A program made the position numbers and the translations under genes. This document shows positions 1 through 7,819 of a DNA stretch of 64,000 nucleotides, piece by piece. The notes under the pieces were generated by a model that worked only from the letters and a program-made list of their open reading frames with translations, was not told where the DNA came from and did no database searches. The DNA comes from Pseudomonas sp. R5-89-07 (lineage in GTDB: Bacteria > Pseudomonadota > Gammaproteobacteria > Pseudomonadales > Pseudomonadaceae), in NCBI RefSeq assembly GCF_003851685.1, contig NZ_CP027727.1:992001-1056000 (forward strand). The letters run 5' to 3'. Position 1 is the stretch's first letter. Every line of letters starts with the position of its first letter.

Positions 1-219
1 GATCAGCTCGACGTAGCCGAGCCTCTCAAACTCCAACAGATCCTCTCGCATGCTCATGGGGACCACGGTGCTGTGGTCACGAGCAAGACGGCCGATCGCT
101 TGAGCTAATGCATCGAGCTCCACTGGGTTGATCCCAGATTTATGGGCATGAGCCACGGCAGAGGCTTCGAACACGGCACCGGCATGGATACTAGGAAATA
201 GCTCGGCGCTACTGTGCAT
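1..219 (-). CDS. Unidentified partial protein of the integrated element
   Basis: The first 73 codons of a minus-strand gene run off the left window edge. The ATG at 217-219 opens a frame with no stop (begins MHSSAELFPSIHAGAV, later REDLLEFERLGYVELI). It overlaps the end of the upstream 64-residue gene by 11 bases, in line with the tight packing of this operon. I recognise no domain. In related elements genes after dnaB include ParB-type and replication proteins, but nothing seen here supports such a call. Confidence 0.6.
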   Translation of the reverse strand, partial: MHSSAELFPSIHAGAVFEASAVAHAHKSGINPVELDALAQAIGRLARDHSTVVPMSMREDLLEFERLGYVELI

Positions 220-403
220 CCGACACCTCCTGAAGCTCCTCGATGTCATAGCTATTGCAAGTAGGGCAAATAAGCTCGTCCACTTCACCGCCGGGTAAGG
301 CTGGAGCGCCACTCACTTGATGTTTCGGGTGATGGCTATCGCATTGAAGGCACCAGTGAGTGATGCGGACGAGAGTATTCATCGCTGAGGAGTGCTTATT
401 CAT
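209..403 (-). CDS. Small hypothetical protein with paired cysteines
   Basis: A 64-residue protein containing CLQC near residue 18 and CPTC near residue 46. This four-cysteine pattern suggests a zinc ribbon, which is inference from spacing only. Its ATG (401-403) overlaps the dnaB stop codon in an ATGA arrangement, implying translational coupling to the helicase gene. Function unknown; it belongs to the element operon. Confidence 0.65.
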   Translation of the reverse strand: MNKHSSAMNTLVRITHWCLQCDSHHPKHQVSGAPALPGGEVDELICPTCNSYDIEELQEVSDAQ

Positions 404-1749
404 AGTTGAGCCCCTTGCCAGCCGGCGTTGGGACTGAGGTTGGCAAACCGGGTCTGATTGGCGATGAAGGCTGTTCGTACGGTCCCAGTTGGACCGTTAC
501 GCGCCTTGCCGAGAATGATTTCTGCAATGCCTTTGTGTTCGCTCTGAGGGTGGTACACCTCGTCCCGGTAGACGAACATAATCAGGTCAGCGTCCTGTTC
601 AATCGCACCGCTATCACGGAGGTCTGCGTTGATCGGACGCTTATTTGGCCGTCGCTCCAGTTCTCGGTTGAGCTGGGAAAGCGCAACCACCGGGCAATTC
701 ATCTCTTTCGCTAGGGCCTTGAGGGACTGGGATATAGCGCTGATCTCGTTGGCCCTGTTTTCCTGACCTGGGCAGCGCATGAGCTGCAGGTAATCGATCA
801 GGATCAAGCTCGGGTGTCCGAAGCGACGAGCTGCTCGACGAGATTTAGCTCTGATTACTGCAGGCGTGAGCGCTGATGAGTCGTCGATGACCAGCCGCTC
901 TCCATATCCATTAATACGAGAAACCGCTGCAGTCAGCTTCGGCCAATCATCATCATCGAGCTTGCCCTTCAATAGCCTGCCCAGATCAATATGGCCTAGG
1001 ATGCCCATCAATCGATACATCAGTGCTTTGGCCGGCATTTCCATGCTGAAAACCTGAACTGTACGATCAAGCTTTGCCTGCAGAGCCGTATCTATGAAGT
1101 TCAAGGCCAGAGAGGTCTTCCCCATAGACGGGCGCGCGCCGAGGATAATCAGGTCGGCTTCTTGAAAACCCGACGTCAGCTCGTCCAGGTCCTCCAGGCC
1201 TGAAGGCAAGCCGGTCACGGTGACATTGCCGTTGAAATGCTCGTCTATTTGTTCGACGACGTTCGTCAGGCATTGGTTGATGTTGACGAATTCCGTTGCG
1301 CTCTTGCCTTCACCCAGAGCGAACAGCTGCTGTTCAATTGATTCTTGAACATCCTCCGCACTTGCCAGCGGGTCTGTCGCCTCGCGAGAGCATTGGTATC
1401 CAAGGGACATGAGCTGTCTGAGCCGTGAGCGATTACGCACGATAGATGCGTAATGCTCTATGTTGGCTACAGACGGCGTGTTTTTGGCCAGCTCGCCCAG
1501 ATAGCTCAGCCCTCCGGCTTCGTCTGGCTCCTCCAAGGCGTTGTGGACGGTGACGATGTCGAACGGAATGGACTTGTCAGCAAGGCTCGCCATTGTCCGG
1601 AATAGCAACCGATGGTCGTGTCGGAAAAAATCAGAGGCATCCAGTTTGTCCGCGACGAGATCCCAGGTGTTGTTGTCGAGCAGTAGCCCACCTAACACAC
1701 CTTGTTCAGCCTCTACGGAGTAGGGCGGTGAGAGGTCAAGATGATTCAT
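400..1749 (-). CDS. dnaB: Replicative DNA helicase, DnaB family, element-borne
   Basis: A 449-residue DnaB-type hexameric helicase. The N-terminal domain begins SPPYSVEAEQGVLGGLLL, the usual DnaB-N start. The RecA-like C-terminal half has the Walker A motif GARPSMGKTS and the Walker B segment LILIDYLQLM, followed by SQLNRELERR. Length matches the family (about 450-470). The start overlaps the preceding 72-residue gene by 4 bases. Its place in an operon behind soj at an ICE end points to an element-specific copy used when the excised element replicates, rather than the housekeeping dnaB. That role is inferred from known pKLC102-like elements. Confidence 0.93.
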   Translation of the reverse strand: MNHLDLSPPYSVEAEQGVLGGLLLDNNTWDLVADKLDASDFFRHDHRLLFRTMASLADKSIPFDIVTVHNALEEPDEAGGLSYLGELAKNTPSVANIEHYASIVRNRSRLRQLMSLGYQCSREATDPLASAEDVQESIEQQLFALGEGKSATEFVNINQCLTNVVEQIDEHFNGNVTVTGLPSGLEDLDELTSGFQEADLIILGARPSMGKTSLALNFIDTALQAKLDRTVQVFSMEMPAKALMYRLMGILGHIDLGRLLKGKLDDDDWPKLTAAVSRINGYGERLVIDDSSALTPAVIRAKSRRAARRFGHPSLILIDYLQLMRCPGQENRANEISAISQSLKALAKEMNCPVVALSQLNRELERRPNKRPINADLRDSGAIEQDADLIMFVYRDEVYHPQSEHKGIAEIILGKARNGPTGTVRTAFIANQTRFANLSPNAGWQGAQL

Positions 1750-1964
1750 TTCCCGGACTCCTCGCCGATCTGGATAAAACCAGTGCCGTTGATTGCGTCC
1801 AGAGCTTTGACCATGTCGACTTCAACCTTCGCTGAATTGATCATGACCTGAGCAACCTCGGCAACGGCTTTGGCCCGCTCGATTTCCATAGGTCTGTCTG
1901 GATCCAGGAGGCCCTCAATCGCGACGAACAGATGATTACGTAGATCTTCAATCTTGTTTTTCAT
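1746..1964 (-). CDS. Small hypothetical protein of the integrated element
   Basis: A 72-residue protein, starting MKNKIEDLRNHLFVAIEG and mostly predicted helix (IERAKAVAEVAQVMINSAKVEV). I chose the ATG at 1962-1964 over one 14 codons upstream because the residues between are low-complexity and lie inside the HNH gene. It overlaps the HNH gene by 17 bases and dnaB by 4 (ATGA). Similar small helical proteins occur beside replication genes in phages and ICEs; function is unknown. Confidence 0.65.
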   Translation of the reverse strand: MKNKIEDLRNHLFVAIEGLLDPDRPMEIERAKAVAEVAQVMINSAKVEVDMVKALDAINGTGFIQIGEESGK

Positions 1965-2667
1965 GTTCGGCCTCCCGTATGGCGCGTTTAAGCTTGCTGA
2001 CGGCACGGATGGTAGATTTCAGCTCTTCCGGATACCGATGAATGGTGTTCCGCCGCATGCGTTCTGCTCTCGTCAGCAACTCCAGGTTATTGAGGGCTAT
2101 ATGGGCTTTGTTACCGTCCTTGAAGCACACGCACTGGTTTATAGGGACCGGCCCGTGATGCTCCTCCCAAAGCAGTACATGCACGGCTTTCCAGTCGACG
2201 GGTGGGTAACCGGTATCGGTGATTTTCTTCTGCAGATAGCCGTCAGGAGTCGTGCGCAGGCTGCCAATAGGGAGCCAGTTCTCCGGCTTATTGCCCGCCT
2301 TAAACTGCGTCTGAGTCATGCGGCCAGAGGAGGGGAGCCCCTTAAGGCCCTTATTCCATGGGACGAAACCCTTGGGAAAGCGGAATTCAGCGCCCAACTT
2401 GCCGTCAAGCCGGCCACAGAGACTACTGCGAAGAAACTCGGCGCTTTTGCTCAAACCCAGCCGTTTGGCTTTGGCATAGACCTGATAGACGCTGAGCCCC
2501 AGTTCACCGGCTAGGACCTGAGTCGATTCATCGGAATAGCGGGCAATGAGCGTGCGCTCTTCTTCCTCACTCCAAACATGGTGTTTGTGAATCGGGGCAA
2601 GCCCAAGTTGGGATCTGGCTTGTTCCAGCGCCGCCATGGCCAAAGGTGAAAGCGAATGAGTTCTCAT
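1948..2667 (-). CDS. HNH endonuclease family protein
   Basis: A 239-residue protein. Residues about 25-70 (WSEEEERTLIARYSDES, LGLSVYQVYAKAKRLGLS) look like a Myb/SANT-type helix-turn-helix. Residues about 160-215 (WKAVHVLLWEEHHGP, CFKDGNKAHIALNNLELLT) fit the HNH_3 fold of phage and homing endonucleases. The open frame extends 27 codons further upstream, but the ATG at 2665-2667 overlaps the stop of the upstream gene as ATGA, like its neighbours, so I use that start. It may be cargo or may nick DNA for the element; this is not resolved. Confidence 0.75.
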   Translation of the reverse strand: MRTHSLSPLAMAALEQARSQLGLAPIHKHHVWSEEEERTLIARYSDESTQVLAGELGLSVYQVYAKAKRLGLSKSAEFLRSSLCGRLDGKLGAEFRFPKGFVPWNKGLKGLPSSGRMTQTQFKAGNKPENWLPIGSLRTTPDGYLQKKITDTGYPPVDWKAVHVLLWEEHHGPVPINQCVCFKDGNKAHIALNNLELLTRAERMRRNTIHRYPEELKSTIRAVSKLKRAIREAEHEKQD

Positions 2668-3365
2668 TGGCTCCCCCCATGCCCAAGGGCTCCTTGTGAC
2701 TGCTGTCCAACACCACGATGCAGCCTGGCATGCTTGCCCTGGTCCCATCCCGCTTGCAAAGAGCGGGTGTCATGACCTTTGGCTTCGATGGGCTTGATAA
2801 TGGCCAGGGTTAGTTTTGGGTGATGCCATTCTAGGTAGGCTTGGATCTCCAGCGCTGTGTTGTCGTCTATCCCGCCTGCAAACTGGTTCACCTTAGAGGC
2901 GACGGCATTTAGCCAGCCCTCGGCAAACAGTTGGCCGCGGTGACGTTTGGTTTTTAGTTGGCAGCGCTTCTGCTGGGCAACATGAGCTCGTCGGGCTGCG
3001 ACAAGCTGGTGATGCAGCGTTGAATAGGTGTGAGCGGCCAGCTCGGGTGAAATACCTTTCCCCAAGAACTTGAAGGACCAGCCGAGTAGCGGATTGAAGT
3101 AGGCCAAGTGGCTGCAATCGAAGGCTTGGGAGCAGATTGAGGCAAGGCTGTGCAGCCAATCCTGCGGCGCCCGACGGGTTTTGATACCCACTATGGCTTC
3201 TTCGATTGTATGGGCAGCAACTTCGGTGTGTTCCAAGTTGTACTGCTTCATCAAGTGGCGAGCTTGACGAAGTGCAGTTTCCACTTCGTTGGGGGCAGCG
3301 CCTTGTGACTTGGCAAGCGCCGTAAGTTTAGCGACCTTGTTGAGGACTTTTTGCTTGTCCATCAT
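2664..3365 (-). CDS. DUF2786 domain protein of the integrated element
   Basis: A 233-residue protein. Its first 50 residues (KVLNKVAKLTALAKSQGAAP, then NEVETALRQARHLMKQYNLE) match the DUF2786 pattern: a helix ending in ALAKS, then a conserved EAALRQARxLMxxYNL segment. The rest is basic and unfamiliar. Both ends overlap neighbouring genes by ATGA. DUF2786 proteins are common on conjugative elements and phages, but no biochemical role is established. Confidence 0.75.
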   Translation of the reverse strand: MMDKQKVLNKVAKLTALAKSQGAAPNEVETALRQARHLMKQYNLEHTEVAAHTIEEAIVGIKTRRAPQDWLHSLASICSQAFDCSHLAYFNPLLGWSFKFLGKGISPELAAHTYSTLHHQLVAARRAHVAQQKRCQLKTKRHRGQLFAEGWLNAVASKVNQFAGGIDDNTALEIQAYLEWHHPKLTLAIIKPIEAKGHDTRSLQAGWDQGKHARLHRGVGQQSQGALGHGGSQ

Positions 3366-4120
3366 TCACCCCCTTCCTGTTGGAGTCGCGGGGAGAGCGC
3401 GTCTGACCACAGGCGAAGTGTTTCTTCCTCATCAGATGAGACGTGAGTCCGGGCAAGACAGTCCGCAACCTTCTGTTTCAAGGCCTCAAGGCGGTCTTGA
3501 ACACTTGAGCCATCGTCGTAAGCAATCTCTTGCTCAACAGTTTGCACAACGTCATTACGCAGAGAGAGAACCGTGCTTATCCAGGAAGCACTTGGGCTGG
3601 TCCAGCCAATAAGCTTTCGAGTTCTGGCAGGCGACAGGTAATCACGGAGCCTGAGATTGAACTCCCTAGGGGAATAACCATTCCTGAAAACGTCTGCGCG
3701 ATTGAGCGTCAGCGCTGTTTTAAGAATATCTAGGAGGGGGTCCAAAGCCGTTGACTCAGGAACAAAAGGTTCTAGATATGTTTCAGCTACCAGGCGTTTG
3801 GCTTCGGCATATCGAGCTTGCTGACGGCGTTTGGCTAGGCTTTCGTCGCGGCCGCGCTTTTCCTTTGCGTGCTTTATGTTCGAGTTCACTGACTCGATAA
3901 GCTTCGCGGCGTCCTGCAAAAGCTGACGCTGTTCAACGCTCAACTGAGCGCCAATCCGACCGGGTAGATGGCAACCGCTTGTCAGGGCTTGGATTTCTCG
4001 TGCGGTTCCACTTAGCTTGGCTTGCAAGCTGCGCAATTGCTGAGCGCTGTAGTACTTGCCAACCTCTAGAATGACATCTGCAGTAATACTGCGGGCGTCG
4101 GTAATGGAGGGCTTCGCCAT
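3362..4120 (-). CDS. Hypothetical protein next to Soj
   Basis: A 252-residue soluble protein, rich in charged helices (AKEKRGRDESLAKRRQQARYAEAKRLV), starting one base after the soj stop codon. No family recognised. Its position directly after ParA is where a DNA-binding partner (ParB-like) is often found, but I see no clear helix-turn-helix, so a partner role is only positional inference. Confidence 0.65.
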   Translation of the reverse strand: MAKPSITDARSITADVILEVGKYYSAQQLRSLQAKLSGTAREIQALTSGCHLPGRIGAQLSVEQRQLLQDAAKLIESVNSNIKHAKEKRGRDESLAKRRQQARYAEAKRLVAETYLEPFVPESTALDPLLDILKTALTLNRADVFRNGYSPREFNLRLRDYLSPARTRKLIGWTSPSASWISTVLSLRNDVVQTVEQEIAYDDGSSVQDRLEALKQKVADCLARTHVSSDEEETLRLWSDALSPRLQQEGGE

Positions 4121-4121
4121 T

Positions 4122-4982
4122 TCAACGACCCTCCCGCACCAAGTTGGCTACCTTTTCCTCGGTCATGGCCTCGAAGAGGTCACGCCATTCTGGAAAAAGC
4201 TCAATGGCCAAACGGCGGATGACGACTAGGGCTGCCGGGGATATGCGGTTGGAAGGCTGTCGGTATTCCAGGCGGTGTACTGGGACGCCCAGGGAAGAAC
4301 CGCTACGAAACACCACTGCGCTGGGGACTACGCTATCCAGAACGTTGATTTCGTCATTGTCCTGGAAAATTTCCCGTACCGACTGCTCGATCATCTGCGC
4401 GTCGGTGGTCTGGTCGAGATTGTTGACGACGATCCGCACGGGAGGGATTTTCATGCCCAGGCGCCCATAGGCGCGCAGGCCGTCCAACATCTGCATGGTT
4501 CCCCGGCTGAACTCCCGTGCAGCGAGCATATTGGGCGGAAGTGGGGATATGACCAAATCAGAGGCTAGGACCACCATTTCGAGCATGGCCGATCTGGCGC
4601 CTTGGGTGTCAATCAGTACCAGGTCGAAATGATCTTTGAACGCCGGCATCAGGTTGGCGAGTCGCAACCGTCCATCAGGTGCTTGCAGGAGCAGGCTGTT
4701 CAGTTGGTTGTTGATGTCGTTGGAAATGACAAGCGACAGGTTTGGTATCGCGGTGCTGGATATGATCTTGGCTGATTCGGTGATATTGAATGCCAGCAGA
4801 TCGTAGATGCCGCCCTGAGCTTCATCGACCAATTGGTAATACGAGGAGAGTGAGGGCTGTGCAGGATCTAGGTCGATGAGGAGCACGCGCAGACCTGCAT
4901 CCGCACAAAAAGCGCCCAGGTTGGCCTCAATGGTGGTTTTGCCTACGCCGCCTTTGGTCGAAACGACCGCAGAGATTTTCAT
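4122..4982 (-). CDS. soj: ParA/Soj-family partition ATPase at the element end
   Basis: A 286-residue ParA ATPase. It begins MKISAVVSTKGGVGKTT, a deviant Walker A box with both lysines, followed by LLIDLDPAQPSLS (Walker A') and DLVLIDTQGA (Walker B). ParA proteins segregate DNA; in pKLC102/PAPI-type islands Soj is known to maintain the excised circle. It is the outermost gene, about 100 bases from the tRNA-derived attachment site, exactly where soj lies in that family. A palindrome covers its ribosome binding region. Confidence 0.93.
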   Translation of the reverse strand: MKISAVVSTKGGVGKTTIEANLGAFCADAGLRVLLIDLDPAQPSLSSYYQLVDEAQGGIYDLLAFNITESAKIISSTAIPNLSLVISNDINNQLNSLLLQAPDGRLRLANLMPAFKDHFDLVLIDTQGARSAMLEMVVLASDLVISPLPPNMLAAREFSRGTMQMLDGLRAYGRLGMKIPPVRIVVNNLDQTTDAQMIEQSVREIFQDNDEINVLDSVVPSAVVFRSGSSLGVPVHRLEYRQPSNRISPAALVVIRRLAIELFPEWRDLFEAMTEEKVANLVREGR

Positions 4983-4989
4983 GGTTTGG

Positions 4990-5017
4990 AGCCTCTAATG
5001 TGGGTTCATTAGAGGCT
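4990..5017. promoter_or_regulatory. Perfect inverted repeat over the soj ribosome binding site
   Basis: Two 11-base arms (AGCCTCTAATG and CATTAGAGGCT) separated by 6 bases. On the soj strand the 3' arm contains AGAGG, the likely Shine-Dalgarno sequence, ending about 10 bases before the ATG. It could be a DNA operator for autoregulation by Soj or a partner, or an RNA hairpin hiding the ribosome binding site. There is no U-tract, so it is not a simple terminator. Confidence 0.7.
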
Positions 5018-5082
5018 GCGAGGCCACGGAAACAGCTATGTGTAGCGAACACGATCCTGGGCTTTGAAGCACTAAAACCAAT

Positions 5083-5130
5083 TGTCTTTTAACCAATTGG
5101 TCGTAGGTTCGAATCCCACACGACCCACCA
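5083..5130 (+). other. attR: Attachment site: duplicated 3' end of tRNA-Lys
   Basis: The sequence from the anticodon arm (CTTTTAACCAATTGG) through the T arm (GGTTCGAATCC) to the terminal CCA matches the 3' portion of a bacterial tRNA-Lys(TTT). No 5' half lies upstream, so this is a fragment and not a gene. ICEs of the pKLC102 family integrate into the tRNA-Lys 3' end and leave such a copy at the far end; the intact tRNA gene should lie left of the window. Confidence 0.88.
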
Positions 5131-5194
5131 TTTTTGAGACCAGTTAACGCTGGAATCGAATCTTAAGATCAGAGGCCAAAAGCGCTGATCGAAG

Positions 5195-5221
5195 AAGGCG
5201 ACTGAAAGGTCGCCTTTTTAT
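5195..5221 (+). terminator. Terminator after the tRNA-Lys 3' copy
   Basis: GGCGAC and GTCGCC form a short GC-rich stem followed by TTTTTA. It probably served the original tRNA-Lys transcript before the element inserted. Confidence 0.7.
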
Positions 5222-5224
5222 TAC

Positions 5225-5301
5225 CGGGGTATAGCGCAGTCCGGTAGCGCGCCTGCTTTGGGAGCAGGATGTCGGGAGTTCGAATCCCCCTACCCCGACC
5301 A
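5225..5301 (+). tRNA. tRNA-Pro (anticodon TGG)
   Basis: A 77-base cloverleaf. The acceptor strands CGGGGTA and TACCCCG pair; the anticodon arm is CCTGC-TTTGGGA-GCAGG with TGG at 5259-5261; the T loop is GTTCGAATC; CCA is encoded. It is the first intact chromosomal gene after the element. Confidence 0.96.
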
Positions 5302-5305
5302 TATT

Positions 5306-5342
5306 AAAAATCCTCGTATCGAAAGATACGGGGATTTTTTTT
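5306..5342. terminator. Terminator after tRNA-Pro
   Basis: AAATCC..CGTATC-GAAA-GATACG..GGATTT hairpin with a long T run on the plus strand. It may also act on the minus strand for ndh. Confidence 0.85.
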
Positions 5343-5375
5343 GCCTGCGAAATTCCAAAAGCACCACAAAACAGA

Positions 5376-5403
5376 TGTGGGAGGGGGCTTGCCCCCTCCC
5401 ACA
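5376..5403. repeat. REP palindrome, compact form
   Basis: A 28-base near-perfect palindrome (TGTGGGAGGGGGC, then its complement) just after the ndh stop. The same sequence recurs at 27980-28007, and its arms bound the longer elements at 38680-38767 and 62516-62604. Confidence 0.85.
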
Positions 5404-5408
5404 ATGTC

Positions 5409-6707
5409 TTAGTGCAGTTTCAGGCGCGGCTCGGTACCACGCCCGATCTTGCTGCCCAGCATTAGCATCGCCGTGCGGAAAACGCCGTACAGCGCCATCT
5501 GGTGCATACGGTACAGCGATACGTAGAACATCCGCGCCAACCAGCCTTCCAGCATCACGCTGCCGGTCAGGTTGCCCATCAAGTTACCCACAGCCGAAAA
5601 GCGCGACAGCGAGATCAGCGAGCCGTAGTCGGTGTACTTGTAGGCCGGCAGCTCCTTGCCTTCGATCCGTAGCTTCAGCGACTTGGCGAGCAATGAGGCC
5701 TGCTGGTGAGCGGCTTGTGCACGTGGTGGCACATTACGGTCGGTGCCCGGTTGCGGGCAGGCGGCGCAATCGCCAAAGGCAAAGATGTTTTCGTCGCGGG
5801 TGGTCTGCAGCGTCGGCAGCACCTGCAGTTGGTTGATGCGGTTGGTTTCCAGGCCGTCGATGTCCTTGAGAAAGCCCGGCGCGCGGATCCCGGCCGCCCA
5901 CACCTTGAGGCTGGCCGGGATCACCTGGCCGCTGCTGGTGATCAGCGCATCGGCGGTCACTTCGCTGACGGCCGAGTTGGTCAGCACGGTTACGCCGAGC
6001 TTCTCCAGGGTTTTATGCACAGGCCCGCCGATCCGCTCCGGCAGCGCGGGCAATACCCGTGGGCCGGCTTCGATCAGGGTGATGTGCATGTTTTCCGGCT
6101 TGATACGGTCCAGGCCGTACGCGGCCAACTCATGGGCCGCGTTATGCAGTTCGGCGGCCAGTTCAACGCCCGTGGCGCCGGCACCGACGATGGCTACGCT
6201 GATCTGTTCAATGGTGTCGGTTTGTCCGGCATGGGCACGCAGGTAATGGTTGAGCAATTGTTGATGGAAGCGCTCGGCCTGCTTGCGGGTGTCGAGAAAC
6301 AGGCAATGCTGCGCCGCGCCCTCGGTGCCGAAGTCGTTGGTGGTGCTGCCCACTGCAATCACCAGGCTGTCGTAGCCCAGTACGCGTGCAGGCACCAGTT
6401 CGCGGCCTTCTTCGTCGAGGGTGGCGGCCAATTGGATTTTTTTCTGCTCGCGGTCGAGCCCGCTCATACGGCCCAGTTGGAACTCGAAGTGGTTCCATTT
6501 CGCCTGGGCGACGTAATTGAGTTCGTCTTCCGAAGAATTCAGCGAACCGGCTGCTACTTCGTGCAGCAGCGGTTTCCAGATATGCGTCAGGTTGGCGTCC
6601 ACCAGCGTGATGTTGGCTTTGCCGCGTTTGCCCAGGGTCTTACCCAGGCGGGTCGCTAGCTCCAGGCCGCCAGCACCGCCGCCGACGACAATAATACGAT
6701 GGGTCAT
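5409..6707 (-). CDS. ndh: Type II NADH dehydrogenase
   Basis: A 432-residue single-subunit, non-proton-pumping NADH:quinone oxidoreductase at the inner membrane. The N-terminus MTHRIIVVGGGAGGLELATRLG is the FAD-binding GxGxxG fold. A second dinucleotide fold, VAIVGAGATGVELAAEL (about residues 165-185), binds NADH. IFAFGDCAACP near residue 305 is the C-terminal FAD contact typical of Ndh. The frame is open 5 codons further upstream to a TTG, but the ATG at 6705-6707 gives the usual start. It lies next to DUF3094 and DUF1780 genes, as in other pseudomonads. Confidence 0.95.
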   Translation of the reverse strand: MTHRIIVVGGGAGGLELATRLGKTLGKRGKANITLVDANLTHIWKPLLHEVAAGSLNSSEDELNYVAQAKWNHFEFQLGRMSGLDREQKKIQLAATLDEEGRELVPARVLGYDSLVIAVGSTTNDFGTEGAAQHCLFLDTRKQAERFHQQLLNHYLRAHAGQTDTIEQISVAIVGAGATGVELAAELHNAAHELAAYGLDRIKPENMHITLIEAGPRVLPALPERIGGPVHKTLEKLGVTVLTNSAVSEVTADALITSSGQVIPASLKVWAAGIRAPGFLKDIDGLETNRINQLQVLPTLQTTRDENIFAFGDCAACPQPGTDRNVPPRAQAAHQQASLLAKSLKLRIEGKELPAYKYTDYGSLISLSRFSAVGNLMGNLTGSVMLEGWLARMFYVSLYRMHQMALYGVFRTAMLMLGSKIGRGTEPRLKLH

Positions 6708-6767
6708 AGGAGTATCTCGCAAGGCTAAAAGAAATCGGAGCAGTTACCCCCGCGAGCGCCAGGCAGC

Positions 6768-6941
6768 TCATAGCGTCAGGTAACTCAAAAGGCGGCTCAG
6801 CAGACCGAGCCCGACCACCACCGCCAGCACCACACCGAGGAGCAGCCATGGCCTGAAAGGCTTGCGCTCGACTCTGTGCTGGGAGAGTTGCAGGTACTCT
6901 TCGACATGCTGTTGGTCATCGGGGTTCAGGCGGCTGGTCAT
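6768..6941 (-). CDS. DUF3094 small membrane protein
   Basis: A 57-residue protein: a polar N-terminus (MTSRLNPDDQQHVEEYL), then RKPFRPWLLLGVVLAVVVGL, a single membrane span. This matches the DUF3094 family found beside ndh in Pseudomonas. The ATG at 6939-6941 has GAGG seven bases upstream. Function unknown. Confidence 0.85.
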   Translation of the reverse strand: MTSRLNPDDQQHVEEYLQLSQHRVERKPFRPWLLLGVVLAVVVGLGLLSRLLSYLTL

Positions 6942-6993
6942 AAAGGCCTCGTCAGGTAGACGTTGCAAAAGGGCGCCACGTTACAGCCGGGCA

Positions 6994-7623
6994 TCAAAGG
7001 CTGATGCCCACATCGAACACTATGCTGCGGCCCAGGTTGTTGCGCAAGAAATCCGGCGCATCCGGGTGTGCGAACAGTACCCGCGCAAAGGTTGGCCCCA
7101 CCAGCGACAACGAGCGCCAGCCCTGGCGCAGATATTCGGTAGGCGGTGGAAAGTGGCTGTTGAGGTCCAGCACTTCACGCTTGAGGCTGGTGAACGCGAT
7201 GAGGTCCAGCTCGCCCAGCTCTATTCCGCGCTCTTTGTAGTTATGCGCTTTTTTGCGCAATGTGGGTGCCAGGCGCAACAGGAACTCATGGGCGGGAATG
7301 CGCCTTGGCTTGGCTTCGCGTCGCACCAATTGGCTCAAGGAGAAGGCGCTGCGCCTGCGCAGCAATTCGTCGCGCCATTCGTCGTTCAGGCGGCGGCCTT
7401 CGTCCAGGACAAAGAACACTTCAAAACTGGCGTCGCGAAACAGCACATCCGGCGGCTCCTGGCCGGCGGCGTGGAACTCTTCGGCGCGATAGGGCACGTT
7501 CAAGCCTTGCAACAGGCGCTGGCAGACCCAACGCTCACGCTCCCATTTGCGGGCATTGGACAGGAATGCGTTGGCTTGTTCGGCCGCTACGGTGAGCAGT
7601 CGCAAATAATCTGAGTCATCCAT
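6994..7623 (-). CDS. DUF1780 family protein
   Basis: A 209-residue soluble protein (MDDSDYLRLLTVAAEQANAF; later RKWERERWVCQRLLQGLNVPY). Pattern and position fit DUF1780, a Pseudomonas family whose fold has been compared with endonucleases, though no activity is established. It precedes the DUF3094 gene on the same strand, with 52 bases between them. Confidence 0.8.
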   Translation of the reverse strand: MDDSDYLRLLTVAAEQANAFLSNARKWERERWVCQRLLQGLNVPYRAEEFHAAGQEPPDVLFRDASFEVFFVLDEGRRLNDEWRDELLRRRSAFSLSQLVRREAKPRRIPAHEFLLRLAPTLRKKAHNYKERGIELGELDLIAFTSLKREVLDLNSHFPPPTEYLRQGWRSLSLVGPTFARVLFAHPDAPDFLRNNLGRSIVFDVGISL

Positions 7624-7819
7624 AGGCCTAGCTTAGCGTTCAAATGATGACCACAGGAAGACTCGCTGCGGTTCCAGTCTTGCAACAGGCTACGCTGCAA
7701 CTCGGACGGTGGCGATGTAGTCTGATATCCATTAGCGACTCTGGGAACGAGGCGTTTATGTACAGGACCAACGCAACCAGCCCCATCACGGGCTGCGAAG
7801 CGGCAGGGCGGGTGAAACG

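Noticed and set aside
5083..5130. A complete tRNA-Lys gene
   Set aside because: The upstream bases do not form an acceptor 5' strand or D arm, so only a 3' fragment is present.
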